Of a stretch of DNA of 64,000 bases, positions 19,373 to 30,410 are shown one piece after another (position 1 is the stretch's first letter; every line of letters begins with the position of its first letter). The stretch is from the NCBI GenBank assembly GCA_033557465.1, contig CM066033.1:385337289-385401288 (forward strand), given 5' to 3'. Under the pieces are notes generated by a model. It did not search any database and had not been told where the DNA came from. It saw only the letters and a list, made by a program, of their open reading frames with translations. Made by a program: the position numbers and the translations under genes. Source of the stretch: Ichthyophis bannanicus. Taxonomy: Eukaryota > Chordata > Amphibia > Gymnophiona > Ichthyophiidae.

Positions 19373-19393
19373 AGAACCTAATAGGTTTCCTCA

Positions 19394-19850
19394 GGGGCAG
19401 CTCAAGGCAATCTGCTGCCTGAGGCGAAGAATGAGATGGCGCCCCCACCCCCACCTTAGAGGGGGGCGGGTTTTTTTCAGAAATCCAATTCAAGACTGAA
19501 CCAAACGAAAAAGCCGATTCGATTATATGGAGAAAATGCAAGATGTTTGCACTCAGGGCTGAACCGAGCTGCAATCGCGCCCTGTGCGACTTGCAGCTCA
19601 GATGCACGCCCCCTCCCCCCCCCCCCATACCTCCTTCCAGCATTGCCTGCTGTTTCCCTGTTGCTGCCACCCTCTGTTTTTTTCACGGTGGCGCCGGCAG
19701 CAGGGAAAGAGCAGGCAGCGCTGGACAGCGGTATGGGGAGGAGGAGGGGGGCATACGCCCGATCTGAAAGGCGCCGGCACTTTAAGTAGATCTGTCCCTC
19801 CCTGCTCTGACATCACGTTGGAGGAGGGAGGGACCAGACCTTCTTAAAGT
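19394..19850. mobile_element. Fold-back element interrupting a CR1
   Basis: Begins CAGGGGCAGCTCAAGGC beside the CR1 break. Around 19610-19750 there are inverted arms: CCATACCTCCTTCCAGCATT ... GTTTCCCTGTTGCTGCCACC pairs with GGTGGCGCCGGCAGCAGGGA ... GGTATGGGGAGG. No coding capacity. hAT-type MITE is the likeliest class, but I could not define its right end. Confidence 0.5.
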
Positions 19851-20049
19851 GCTGCAAAAAGGCTTGGGGGACGCATTTCGGCTGCCTGCTATTGTCCTGC
19901 TAGCGGCGGACTGGCTTGCCTGTATTTTGCATGGATTTTGTTTTACACGCCTCTTTCCACGTGGCATTGATGTGTGGGTTAATAGTGCAGCTGTTTCTAG
20001 TGTTATTATGTTTTTGCTGGGGGTGAAGTCCTGAACTTGTTTTTTCCCA

Positions 20050-20650
20050 TTCATTATCCCCTTTTCCTAGTTTAAATGCCTGTCCATATAACGTCTGAAT
20101 TTTTCAATTAGGATCCTTTTCCTTGCAGCAGAGAGATATAGTCCATCAACACTATATAGCCTCTTGTTATATCATCTATTTCCCAAGTCGCTTATATATC
20201 TAAATCCTTCTTGTTTGCACCAGGTTTGGAGCCATATATTAAAGTTGATTATGTGATGCAGCCTTTCTGCCCCCTTACCAGGTAGAACTTCTGAGAATAC
20301 TATAATGTTTGCAGTGGGTTTGAGTTTCTCTCTGAGAATCTGGAAGTCCCTCTGAACTGCAGAGGCACGGTTTCTAGCCAGGTCATTTGTACCCAAGTGG
20401 ATGATAACCTACCAGAGCCCCTGTGATCTATTTGTTCCTGGACTGCTTGATTCTTTGTGGGAGTGGTGGTGGATTTTTTCAGTTTGTATCCTAGAGGAGG
20501 TGTGTTTAATTGCAGCTAATTCTTCCCTTAGTAGAATCAATTCTTTATGCATAGCAGATAACTTGAGACATATAGGGCAAGCTCTTAGGATCCAAATTAT
20601 TTTTCTTAGAATGAAGGCACCACAGCTATTGCAGTGAATACACAACATAC
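20050..20650 (-). pseudogene. CR1 ORF1 fragment (SGNH esterase-like)
   Basis: The frame 20396-20172 reads MGTNDLARNRASAVQRDFQI and then FSEVLPGKGAERLHHI, the GTND block of the SGNH-hydrolase domain seen complete in the intact CR1 ORF1 at 38543-39463. Upstream (20640-20410) a coiled-coil-like segment with CIHCNSCGAF-type Cys spacing is recognisable. Decayed. The endonuclease that should follow is missing between here and 19372. Confidence 0.75.
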
Positions 20651-21229
20651 TGATTAAGATGGTTATAAAGCAGTTCTAGGACAAGGAGTAAAGGTGGATG
20701 TTACACCTAATTGGAGGAAGGTGTCAATCTATATGATGACTATATAGGCAAAGCAACCCCGGGGTGCGTGGGGTGAGGGGTAGGGTGGGCGGAAAGTTAA
20801 GTGTCACTGATCAGTGGACCTTCTATGAACTGAGGCACACTCAGATCTAAGGGAATTAAAACCGATAATATATAGGCAAGGAAAAGGCGAGTTACATTCA
20901 GGTACAGTATTTCCCTGTCCCCAGAGGGCTCACAGTCTAACAGGCCGATGCATAAAGCCGGCCCTGACATCACGTGCCATTATGTGTTTTCATAGCACGT
21001 TGATAGTGTGATACCTCAATGCTGGTATGCAGTAAATGAGCTGTGTATAAAACATCAGCATGAAGTTGAAAGGAGGGGCGTCAACGCATGCGCAAACGAC
21101 AGACTTGCTACAAGTGGCTGTGTGCACATGCTCTAAATGTCATGATGCGGAGTGGCTGGCTCTGATGCTTGTTCCGTCATGGGAAGCAGGCGGTGTTGCC
21201 CATGACAAGCTTACTTACCTCTTCTCCGG
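20651..21229. other. Intergenic sequence, nothing recognised
   Basis: No gene or clear repeat. A phrase CCAGAGGGCTCACAGTCTAA near 20920 resembles a motif shared by LINE-derived repeats but is too short to classify. Confidence 0.35.
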
Positions 21230-22502
21230 TTGTTTCAGATCTTTTGGACTTTTTTGTGTGTCGAGAGCAATGATCAGCTTTGGAGGGAAGTGCAGATTTC
21301 CCAGCTGTGGGGCTGTTGGAGCGCTCCAGCTCCCAGTCTCCCTCAGGTAGTTCCCCCTACCCCCCCCCCCCCCCCCCCATGACACAGAGGCCTCCTAAGC
21401 TGTTGTGCCCCGGAATGAGTCCCATCGGGCTGGAGGACGCTGGACTTCCAGTTTCTGGTGTGCCTGCTTCTCTTTAGGGGAAGCCTGTTGGGAACATAGC
21501 TGCGGCATTGGAACCCCCGCCGGGCCATCGAGTGTGAATGGAGCAGAGGGGAGGGAGCTCAGCTGAAGTGCTGGAGATAGTGACCATCGATCCTGGCTCT
21601 CTTGAATCCATGGAATCATTGCAGCTTGCAGCCACTGAGAAGGGTAGTGCTTCTTTCTCTTTTACTTGATTCATTTCCCCAGGACCCCCAATATTACTGC
21701 AAAAGATATGTTCATTCAGTATCTTCTGGAAATATTGGGGGGGGGGGGTCTTCTGATTCTTGTCCCCCATTAGTTAAGGCATATGACCTACCACAGGGTC
21801 AGAAAGTCCCTGCTTCAGTGGAGATTCTCAGCCCTCAAGTGGCAGATGTACTAAATATTTCTGAAGTGTTAGAATCTAGGTTTGATAATTCCAGCTACTT
21901 GTCTGAACATGCTTGCTCTTGTGTCGGATAGAGAGTGATTACTCCAAATGTTTTTTTTTTTTCATAAAAGAAATGTTTCTTTTAAAAGTTGTCTGCTCAG
22001 GATTTTCCCCTGACCTGGTCAGAGAAACCCCACGCCACAGGCTCACGTTTCTCGTCCTGCGACCGCAGGTTCTCCAGCAGGGGTGTGGGGGGGGGGGTAT
22101 CTAATGCCCTTCTAAGGGCCTTGTCAAGCCCAGGGTTCATCATATGGTTTTATATTTCTTTCACAATTGATTTCTTTTCTAAATGCCCGTGGATGTCTTG
22201 GACCGGGGGTCGCCGAGTCTCCTTCCCATGTCTTAGATTGAGCCGGTGGTGCCAAATCTCAGCTTTCTTGTTATATGGATGATGTTTTTCTTTTATTTCT
22301 TCTTCTATCTTGGATCTAATTGTGGACCGGAGGTTGGGTGGCCTTTATCACTTTGCCTCGCGTGGGTCATGATGTACGATGCATATCCTGTACTTTTTTC
22401 CTCTTTTAAGTTTTCAAGGGCTATCCACATTTCCTAATCAAGTGTGTTTATGCTTGTATTAGATTGAAAGCTTGTATAAATATAAAATAAATAAATTAAA
22501 AA
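21230..22502 (+). mobile_element. ORF1-only L1-type retroelement, decayed copy
   Basis: The segment from about 21690 is clear. It encodes, with frameshifts, the protein of the half-LINE family: SDSCPPLVKAYDLPQGQKVP and DVLNISEVLESRFDNSSY (compare NVLNITDLIEKSSSE in the 28.8-kb copy), then FSPDLVRETPRHRLTFLVLR (compare YPDLSRETQRRRREFLLLRS). It ends at a TATAAATATAAAATAAATAA tail at 22480-22502, like the other copy. The part left of 21690 is inferred from base composition and spacing. Confidence 0.7.
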
Positions 22503-22559
22503 AGTCAAGCGCTCACTTTATGCGCACAGGTCATGCAGGTTCTTTTAGTGCTCACCCTA

Positions 22560-22717
22560 TAATATAGAAACAGAGAAACATGGTGGCAGAAAAAGACCAC
22601 ATGGCCCATCCAGTCTGCCCTTCCATACCAACTACTACAGTGCTTTTTTTTTCCTTTAGAGACCTGTGTTGGTCACATGCTTTCTTGAATTCAGATACTG
22701 TCCCCATCTCTACTACC
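22560..22717 (-). mobile_element. CR1-type LINE, 3' part left of a Penelope insertion
   Basis: Carries the CR1 3' UTR words AGAAAAAGACCACATGGCCC and TTCTTGAATTCAGATACTG and stops at a copy of the 16-bp duplication CCCCATCTCTACTACC. It continues at 25972. Confidence 0.8.
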
Positions 22718-22811
22718 GTCCAAGAAGTAGGCAGTACTCACGTTAACAGTACAAACACAGTCCAAGACGTGAGGGTAGTGGAAGACAATTTTATTTACTC
22801 ACAAACCTAGG

Positions 22812-22854
22812 CAACCCGACACAGGCCGTGTTTCGTAACCTTCGTCAGGGGTTG
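22812..22854 (-). ncRNA. Hammerhead-ribozyme-like motif in the Penelope element
   Basis: The 43-nt minus-strand sequence has stem I CAACCC pairing with GGGTTG, the core CTGACGA, then GAAA, stem III ACAC/GTGT with loop GGCCT, and the cleavage triplet GTC directly before the 3' strand of stem I. These are the core parts of a type-I hammerhead. Stem II (AGGTTAC between the two core boxes) is very short and poorly paired, so activity is doubtful. Hammerheads are known from Penelope-like element terminal repeats, which makes the location right. Confidence 0.65.
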
Positions 22855-22859
22855 TAAGG

Positions 22860-25336
22860 TAAATTACTAAAACATAGAGACATAATATATTAAATGAAGG
22901 AACAAACAAATTCATCTAACAAAACATAGAAACACAGTAAAAACATAATATTAAAAAATATATAATGATGATAATAATAATAGATAAAATAAATAAAATA
23001 AATCATATAATATAATATAAATTATAATAGTGTTGGAACGCTATAAATATAAAATATTATAAAAAATATAATAAATATTGGTAAAGTTAAAATAAAAATG
23101 AATACATATAAACACATTAAATAAGTGTAACAAGCATAAAAGAAACCTCTATACGTATTAGTTATGATATAATAATAACTTATAAGCACAATAAATAAGT
23201 AAGACAAACTAGGAGATAAAGAGTGGACCTCTATATAAACTAGTTATAATATAATAATGACATTAAAAACATATAGATATACATTAAAAAAGATAATTTA
23301 AATAATAAATAATAATAATCACAATAAAATAATATAGTAATAGTTAAAACTATACTATCAAAATTATCTATTCATGTATATACAACCACAAAAAAATGAT
23401 AATGATTAAAAAATGATTAAAAAATAAGAGCGTGCAGCAGGAGCGAACAATTCTAGTTAATCTGATACATATATCTTATGAGGAGGAGAGTATATCTAAA
23501 AACAATTACAAATCATCCCAAATTTAAAATTTGTATAATAAAAATGATGATAATGGATCAATTAAAAGAAAATTATAAATAGAAAATATAAATGTTACTA
23601 AAAACCATAAATTTATATTCAAAATAATCTGATGATAAAATTAAGTTAATAAAATTAGACTCAAATTAAAATTAATAAATAGAAACCACACATTAGAACC
23701 ATACATTCGTGAAAAATATTTTATAAACAAATGAAATAGAGTTAAATTAAATAAATTAGACAATTGTGCATAGACAGAATCTGCTCCTATTGTAAACCTG
23801 TCTAGTATTCTATTGAGTAACCAATTAAAAGTAGTTTCATAAAAAATATAAAATATATATATACATTGTAAAATTATTCAAAATTATATATGTATATATA
23901 ATTCTCTTATATATATAATTTAAAAATATATATAGATTTTAAACAATTTAAACCTTAAAAAATACTGCTTTAGATGATTTGTAATTCTTTAAAGAAAAAC
24001 ATCTCAAAAACTATTCTAACCTCTTGGATATAAAGGACAGCCTCCGTTCTGCGTATAGCGTTAAATACTGGTAGAAACTTATAAACCCAAGAGCAGTGGA
24101 CAACTGTCTTATAAAGGGGAGAAACAGACTGTAGAACCCAAAAACATCTCAAAAACTATTCTGACCTCTTGGATATAAAGGGCAGCCTCCGTTCTGCGTA
24201 TAGCGTTAAATGCTGGTAGAAACTTATAAACCTAAGAGCAGTGGACAACCGTCTTCTAAAGGGGAAGAAACAGACTGTAGGACCCAACATTATATTGTGC
24301 ATATGCTCGCATGGCTTTACAATAGGAACCAAAATGAAACTCACTTATCTTGTCTTCAAAGATGCCGGCGCATGCGCCTTCATCCGCTACTCGGCGGGAA
24401 ACTGTAATCGCTGGACAAAGGCAAAAAAAGGGGGACTATTCCTTGAAAGTTTCCAAACAAACTTTAAAATTAAAAGACTTTTCAACCCCAAGAGAAAAAT
24501 CAAGAGGGACTCCGTTCTAGAAACCATCTCTCGTTTATAATATTAACTTTAATTCTATCTCTTAGAAATTTAGAAACAATAGTAGATGACACCTATAAAA
24601 TATATACTTATTTATCAACTTTTTTTTAAAAAAACGCGGGGGTGATAACCTTATTACAGTATTGTTATATATGTATTAAAGAGCAAGATAAGACCCCTAG
24701 AGATATTTTACCGCTTAGAAACTTTTGTTGATCCGAGGTACAACCGATTTAAAGGGACTAATGCAAGCCGCTTCAATATACAATCGTCTAGGCTGCAAAC
24801 GTCTCTGCACATGCGCTATAAATACTGTTTATTTGTAGAGGGGGAGGAGCATAGTGAAATCACATCATTCTAAATTCTATTATCTATGGATATGCCTTCT
24901 TTACTTACCTATAGAAAACTTATACTATCAAAATTCATCTCTAAATGAATAAAATGTTGGAATGCCATCTATGTCACTTCTATAAATTTCTATTAAAAGG
25001 AACCAATTAAGAATTGAAGGGAGAACCTCAATTAAAAATGACCAAAAAATATCTTAATAAATTAAAAGTTGTAGAAATATTATACAAAATATATATATAT
25101 AAAAAATTATACACACACATAATTAAAAAATATATATATGTTATATTATATACACATAAAAATTGTAAATATATATAAATATAATATATATAAAAATATA
25201 TATATATATATATAAAAATTTTTTTAAAAATGTATATATTAAAAAATATTTTATAATAAATACAAATAATAATAATAATAATATAATATATCTACAAAAA
25301 CAGAAAAACTAAAATAATAAAAAATTATAAATACTA
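22860..25336. repeat. Very AT-rich block inside the Penelope element
   Basis: About 2.4 kb dominated by AAT, ATAT and TAAA words, including (TA)n tracts near 23860-23900 and 25090-25220. Only an internal tandem duplication (23998-24287) and a short GC-richer piece at 24360-24420 stand out. No open frame of note. Confidence 0.75.
23998..24287. repeat. Tandem duplication, 145-bp unit, two copies
   Basis: AACATCTCAAAAACTATTCT starts at 23998 and again at 24143; both copies run through CCTCCGTTCTGCGTATAGCG and GGTAGAAACTTATAAACC with a few substitutions. Confidence 0.85.
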
Positions 25337-25963
25337 TTATAAAAAAACAGAAAAATCTCGTTCCATATTCAAACCTTGTGGAGCAAGGGTATCTAAAAGA
25401 AAAATATATTTTTGCTCTAATTGTAAAATAGTTTTATTCACATCTCCTCCTCTCCAGTTTGGTTTGACTTTCTTGATGACAAAAAACTTTATGTCTGTTA
25501 ATTTATGTTGGAACTCCCTCCAGTGTGCAACTAGGGGTTTATCTTCTATATTTCTTCGAATACAGCTTTTATGCTCTATGATCCTGGTCTTGATACTTCG
25601 TACAGTCTTCCCAACATACAGTAATCCGCAAGGGCATTGGATGACATAAATGACATTAGAAGTGTCACAGTTGGCAAAATCTGTCAAAAGGAACTTCCTC
25701 AATGTCGCTGGATGGGTAAAACTATTCCTAACTGGAAGAACATTTAGACAGACTGAACATTTGCCACATTGGAATTGTCCTTTGTGCTGAGGTAAAAGTT
25801 TTTTCTCTGTAAGAGCTGAAGGAACGAGAAGATTGCGCAGGTTGACATTACGTTTATGTGCAATTAAAAACTGGGCATCTTGAAACGCCGGTAGGGCTTG
25901 TAGGATATGCCACTCTTTCTTGAGAATTGTATTGATTTTTGCCGAATGTTGTGAATTGTCTTC
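25337..25963 (-). pseudogene. Penelope-like protein, C-terminal GIY-YIG endonuclease part
   Basis: An open frame of about 200 residues. A Cys-rich linker precedes the nuclease (QFQCGKCSVCLNV), then the GIY-YIG core VIYVIQCPCGLLYVGKT with the downstream Arg in VRSIKTRIIEHKSCIR and conserved basic/aromatic residues. In Penelope-like elements this endonuclease nicks the target for primed reverse transcription. The open frame runs on at the N-side into unrelated CR1 codons because the insertion lies inside CR1, a chance fusion (MKVSSATREHR is CR1, not Penelope). The RT domain is missing. Confidence 0.85.
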
Positions 25964-25971
25964 CACTACCC

Positions 25972-26885
25972 TCCCCATCTCTACTACCTCCACTGGGAGA
26001 CTGTTCAACGCATCTACCACTCTTTCCATAAAGAAATATTTCCACATATTACTCCTGAGTCTGTCCCCATTCACCCTCATCCTGTGTTCCCTCGTTGCAG
26101 AGCTTACTTTCAATCAAAAGAGGCTCTCCTCGTGTGCATTTATGCCATTGAGGTATTTAAATGTCTCTATCATATCTCCTCTATCCCCCCTTTCCTCTAA
26201 CGTGCACATATTAAGATCTATAAGTCTGTCCTCATATGCTTTATAATGAAGACCACTAACCATTTTAGTAGCCACCCTCTGCACCGACTCCATCCTGTTT
26301 ATATCCTTTAGAAGGTGTGGTCTCCAGAATTGCATACAATACTCCAAATGAGGTCGTACCAGAGACTTATACAGAGGCACAATCACCTCCTTTCTTCTGC
26401 TGGCCATTCCTCTCCCTATGCACCCAAGCCATCACTGTCACCTTTGCTACATATTTAGCTACTTTAAGATCATCAGAAACAATCATACACAGGTCTTTTG
26501 CTTCTTTCATGGGTAGAAGTACTCCCCCCCCCCCCTACACTGTACCGCTTCCTTGGATTTTTGCAGGTGAAATGTATGACCCTGCATTTTTTAGCATTAA
26601 ATCTCAGCTGCCAAATTCTCAACAATTCTTCAAGCTTAGCTAGATCTCTCCTCATGTTATCTACTCCTTCTTGGGTGTCTACTCTATTGCAGAATTTGAT
26701 ATCATCTGCAAAGAGGCAAACCTTACCCGACAGCCCTTCTGCAATATCACTAACAAAGATGTTAAAAAGAATCAGACCAAGGACAGATCCCTGTGGCACA
26801 CCACTGATAGCCTCCTTCTCCTCAGAGTGAGCTCCATGTACCTGTACACTTTGTTGCCTTCCACTCAACCAATGTTTAACCAAAA
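25972..26885 (-). mobile_element. CR1-type LINE, RT part right of the Penelope insertion
   Basis: Continuation of the CR1 at 22560. Minus-strand pieces: 26883-26473 (SGVPQGSVLGLILFNIFVSD, then CLFADDIKFCNRVD, the catalytic box) and 26407-26114 (SLVRPHLEYCMQFWRPHLLK). 5'-truncated near 26885. Several frameshifts. Confidence 0.85.
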
Positions 26886-27287
26886 AACATTATTTTATGA
26901 AATCACAACAGGGACCTAACAGTAAATGGAAAGTAATATAAGTGAGTCCAAAAAACATACAAGGATAAGAAGCAAAGGACATTTCTTCTTGAACACCAAT
27001 CTTTCACTTATATGCTGAAAGATACATGCAGGAAATTTCCACGTTGAAGGTACTTAACTGTTCATCAGTACATACCCTGAAACCGTCTTCCCATACACGC
27101 GAAGGATACTTAAGCCACCTCAGACCAGGCGTAGAGATATTGGGGCTCCTGCTTATTATGTAATCCTCTACGTGTTTTTCTGCATTGGGCACAGTCCTTA
27201 TTAGCATTCCATTTTAATACGTGCAGCTCATTTGCATGTAATTTAAATACGCTGTGTGCGCACATCAATTTCTTTTCTGCATTTGGT
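26886..27287. other. Spacer between two head-to-head CR1 copies
   Basis: No gene or named repeat seen. Confidence 0.35.
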
Positions 27288-28376
27288 GTGGTGGAACGTG
27301 TTCATAGAAGTTGCACCCTAGGGATGGACCCTAATGTTACTGCTTGGTTTAGAAATTGGTTGAGTGGGAGGCAACAGAGGGTGCAAGTAAATGGAGCTCA
27401 CTCTGAGGAGAAGGATGTTACCAGTGGTGTGCCACAGGGATCTGTCCTTGGTCTGATTCTTTTTAACATCTTTGTTAGTGATATTGCAGAAGGGCTGTCG
27501 GGTAAGGTTTGCCTCTTTGCGGATGATACCAAAATCTGCAATAGAGTAGACACCCAGGAAGGTGTAGATAACATGAGGAGGAATCTAGCTAAGCTTGAAG
27601 AATGGTCTAGAATTTGGCAGCTGAGATTTAATGGTAAAAAATGCAAGATGATGCATTTGGGCTGCAGCAATGCAAGGGAGCGATATAGTATAGGGGGTGA
27701 ACTTCTTTTGTCCCCTACAGAAGAGCAGGACCTAGGCGTGGTTGTGTCTGATGATCTTAAAGTAGCTAAACAGGTAGAAAAGGTGATGGCGAAAGCTAGA
27801 AGGATGCATGGGTACATAGGGAGAGGAATGGCCAGCAGAAGAAAGGAGGTGATAGTGCCTCATTTGGAGTATTGTATGCAATTCTGGAGACCGCATTTTC
27901 AAAAGGATATAAACAGGTTGGAGTTGGTGCAGAAGGTGGCTACTAAAATGGTTAGTGGTCTTCATTATAAAGCATATGAGGACAGGCTTAAGGATCTTAA
28001 TAAGTGTATTTTAGAGGATAGGTGGGATAGAGGTGATATGATTGAGACTTTTAAATACCTCCATGGCATAAATGCACAGGAGGAGAGCCTCTCAATTGAA
28101 AGCATGCTCTGCTACAAGCGGGCATAGAATGAGGGTGAAAGGGGATAGATTCAGGAGTGATACATGGAAATATTTCTTTACGGAAAGACTGGTAGATGCG
28201 TGGAATAGTCTCCCAGTGGAGGTGGTAGAGATGTGGACAGTATCTGAATTCAAAAAAGCATGGGACAAACCCAGAGGATCTCTAAAGGAAAAAAATGGGC
28301 CATATTATTGTAGTTGATATGGAAAGGCAGACTAAATGGGCCATAGGGTCTTTTTCTGCCTCATGTTTCTATGTTA
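27288..28376 (+). mobile_element. CR1-type LINE, RT C-terminal half and 3' UTR
   Basis: Same subfamily as the copy at 25972-26885 but on the opposite strand. The frame 27288-28127 has NWLSGRQQRVQVNGAHSEEK, SGVPQGSVLGLILFNIFVSD and CLFADDTKICNRVDTQ, intact across the palm domain; the C-terminal end shifts frame into 28072-28317 (WKYFFTERLVDAWNSLPVEV). The first codon of the track frame is not ATG; the copy is simply 5'-truncated. 3' UTR ends CTCATGTTTCTATGTTATT. Confidence 0.87.
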
Positions 28377-28394
28377 TTGGCAAGCAAGTCTTTC

Positions 28395-28535
28395 TGCATC
28401 GGACTGTAAGTTTGGACCTGAAGCAATGGAGGTTAAGTGGCTTGCCCAAGACTACAAGGAGTGTGAGTGAGATATGAACCCTGCTCTTGCTGGGTCTATG
28501 CTGCTGCCCTAACCACTACACCACTCCTCCACCTT
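28395..28535 (-). mobile_element. CORE/tRNA SINE fragment
   Basis: The minus strand has AGGAGTGGTGTAGTGGTTAG as an A-box-like start and CTTGGGCAAGCCACTTAACC, the central CORE-SINE phrase. Confidence 0.65.
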
Positions 28536-28614
28536 CTGTGGTACTTTCTTGCTAAAAAACTGTGCATGCGGCTTTTAGCGCATGGCTCTTATGCTGGCTT
28601 TTTGCATCAGTTTG

Positions 28615-28710
28615 AAAGGTTGTAAGCTCTCTTGGACAGGGAAATACCTACGTATATAAATGTAACTCTCCTTGAACTACTACTGCAAAGGCATAAGCTA
28701 AATATAAACA
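28615..28710 (+). mobile_element. SINE 3' half
   Basis: TTGTAAGCTCTCTTGGACAG followed by GTAACTCTCCTTGAACTAC matches the 3' half of the SINE at 63745. Confidence 0.6.
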
Positions 28711-28711
28711 A

Positions 28712-28789
28712 TATATATCACTAGCCAGTATTTTACATACATAAATGGGCTCTTATACAACTAGGTCACGCTTAAAATTCCACATGACG
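28712..28789 (+). repeat. Unclassified interspersed repeat, left part
   Basis: GGGCTCTTATACAACTAGGT and what follows match 57135-57180. The repeat is interrupted by the half-LINE and continues at 30411-30560. It carries the left target-site duplication (28774-28789). Confidence 0.6.
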
Positions 28790-30394
28790 GGGGGTGAATT
28801 CAAGATGGCGGCAGCCGCTTACATCGAGTAAGCCGCGTTTCTATGGGGAGGAAGCGAAAGGGGAAAGGGGGTGGTCAGCCCTCTCCACCCTCGGTTACCT
28901 CGACGCCAGTTACCTCGGGTCCTATGGATGCTTTTGTTAGTTTAACGGCTCGCAACCCGGTGGTTGGTGGGGAAATTGTTCGAGCTTCAGCTGATCTGGA
29001 GTCGGATGGCTCGCTGGCTGTGTCGAATACATCTATTTCCCTGCAGAGACCTGCGCCGAAGATTCAGCGGAACCAGCCTCTTCCTGTTGGTTTCCTAGAG
29101 CTGGATTCCCCCTCAATGAAGGTATTGGACAAAGCTCCATGGGAGCTGGAAGCTTCAGGTCAGAGAGGCATGGGGAGTGCAGTCGTTGGGTAGCACAGTA
29201 CCCTTCCAACTTCGACGCCGAATGGGGAGGAAAAAGCTGGGGCAGTTGGTTTTGAATTGCCCCGAGGAGACCCAACAAAAGGAACTGAAGCTGCGGTTTC
29301 TGTGGACTCTGCTTTTGTTTTTTCTTTGCAGTGACCACCTAGTTTTACTTTAGAGTCCATTTGGCAAGCTATTCTCTCCCTTGGAGAAGCATTGGCTCCG
29401 AAGATTGCCTCCGTATCTCAGAAGGTGAATGATTCCATTTTGGCACTGGAGATGGTGGAGAGGAAGGTGGATGGTTTGCAGTCAGAAGTTGTGGAATATC
29501 GGAAGAAAGTAGATGACTTGGAAGAACAGTCTGAATTGTTGAAAAAGAACTTTTCTGCGGTGAATACCAAGTTAGAACATTTAGAAAATTTATCAAGAGC
29601 TAATAATTTAAGATTAATTAATTTTCCTAGAATTTCAACTGTGACCCCCAGGGATATGTTTAAGCAATATTTGGTAGAGGTGTTGGGGGTGTCCCCTGAA
29701 TTAGTGCCACCTTTGGTGAAGATTTGCTATCTACCTAAGGGGAAGCTTTCTCCTGGGATAGCGGATATTGGTGGGGATCTTGATCATGTAAATGTATTAA
29801 ATATTACTGATTTGATAGAAAAGTCTTCTAGTGAGCCTCCTGTTCCCTCCACTTTGTTAATTACTTTTGCATTACTGTCGGATAAAGAGTGGTTATTGAG
29901 GCTTTTTTTTCGGAAGCGGAGGTTGTCTGTCAAGGGTATGCTGGTCCGGATTTATCCAGACCTATCTAGAGAAACCCAGAGGCGGCGTAGAGAATTTCTG
30001 TTATTGCGATCTGGAGTTCTACAGTTGGGGGGCCTGTTTTTCTTGAAACACCCATGTAAATGTCTAGTGAAATATCACTCTCTTTCCTATATTTTTTTAT
30101 GACCCCTCTCAACTGCTAGCCTTTATTTCTGCTCGTCGGGTGGAATCCTCTATAGGAACCTCCCCTGAGCTTGGTTAGTGTATACACCGGTTTTTTTTTG
30201 GTTGCCTAGCCTTTTTGCTACTTGTGTTTTACAATGTTTCTTTTTCACCTCCGATACATTGTATTTGTTTTCTGTAAGTATTAGATAAGATATTTTCTTG
30301 CTATGTTATTTGCTAATTGTACTTGCTCTTTTTCTTCAAGATTGTTCTCTGAACTTTCTTGTTTTTGTGTGTAAAATTTCATAAATATAAAAAA
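28790..30394 (+). mobile_element. ORF1-only L1-type retroelement (half-LINE), complete insertion
   Basis: Flanked by the exact 16-bp duplication AAAATTCCACATGACG (28774-28789 and 30395-30410). Starts GGGGTGAATTCAAGATGGCG, an L1-like 5' end, and ends in a short poly-A (ATAAATATAAAAAAAA). It contains only an ORF1-type protein and a 290-bp 3' UTR. Relative to the copy at 7046-8849 it lacks the 129-bp tandem units. Confidence 0.88.
28843..30102 (+). pseudogene. L1 ORF1p-like protein, interrupted
   Basis: Two parts: 28843-29193 (MGRKRKGKGGGQPSPPSV then GPMDAFVSL, homologous to MGKRKKR...GPMDAYVSV in the 7.3-kb copy) and 29392-30102 with the coiled coil (VVEYRKKVDDLEEQSELLKK), NNLRLINFPRI and IYPDLSRETQRRRREFLLLR, ending LSYIFL. 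A stop after GSAVVG and a frame change near 29200-29390 break the reading frame. Conserved order and spacing match the intact protein. Confidence 0.85.
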
Positions 30395-30410
30395 AAAATT
30401 CCACATGACG

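Larger units (their letters stand above)
22718..25971 (-). mobile_element. Penelope-like retroelement with GIY-YIG domain, inserted in CR1
   Basis: A 3.25-kb insertion flanked by a duplicated CR1 segment (CCCCATCTCTACTACC at 22702-22717 and 25973-25988). Its ends are short inverted repeats: GAGGGTAGTGGAAGACAATT at 22771 and its complement at 25954-25973. It keeps only the C-terminal GIY-YIG part of a Penelope ORF and, near the left end, a hammerhead-ribozyme-like motif, both hallmarks of Penelope-like elements. Most of it (22.86-25.3 kb) is extremely AT-rich. The reverse transcriptase is absent, so this is a 5'-truncated copy. Confidence 0.82.

Noticed and set aside
25337..26113. A novel fusion protein of CR1 C-terminus and GIY-YIG nuclease
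   Set aside because: The fusion point coincides with the Penelope insertion boundary and its target duplication; the frame is open by chance.
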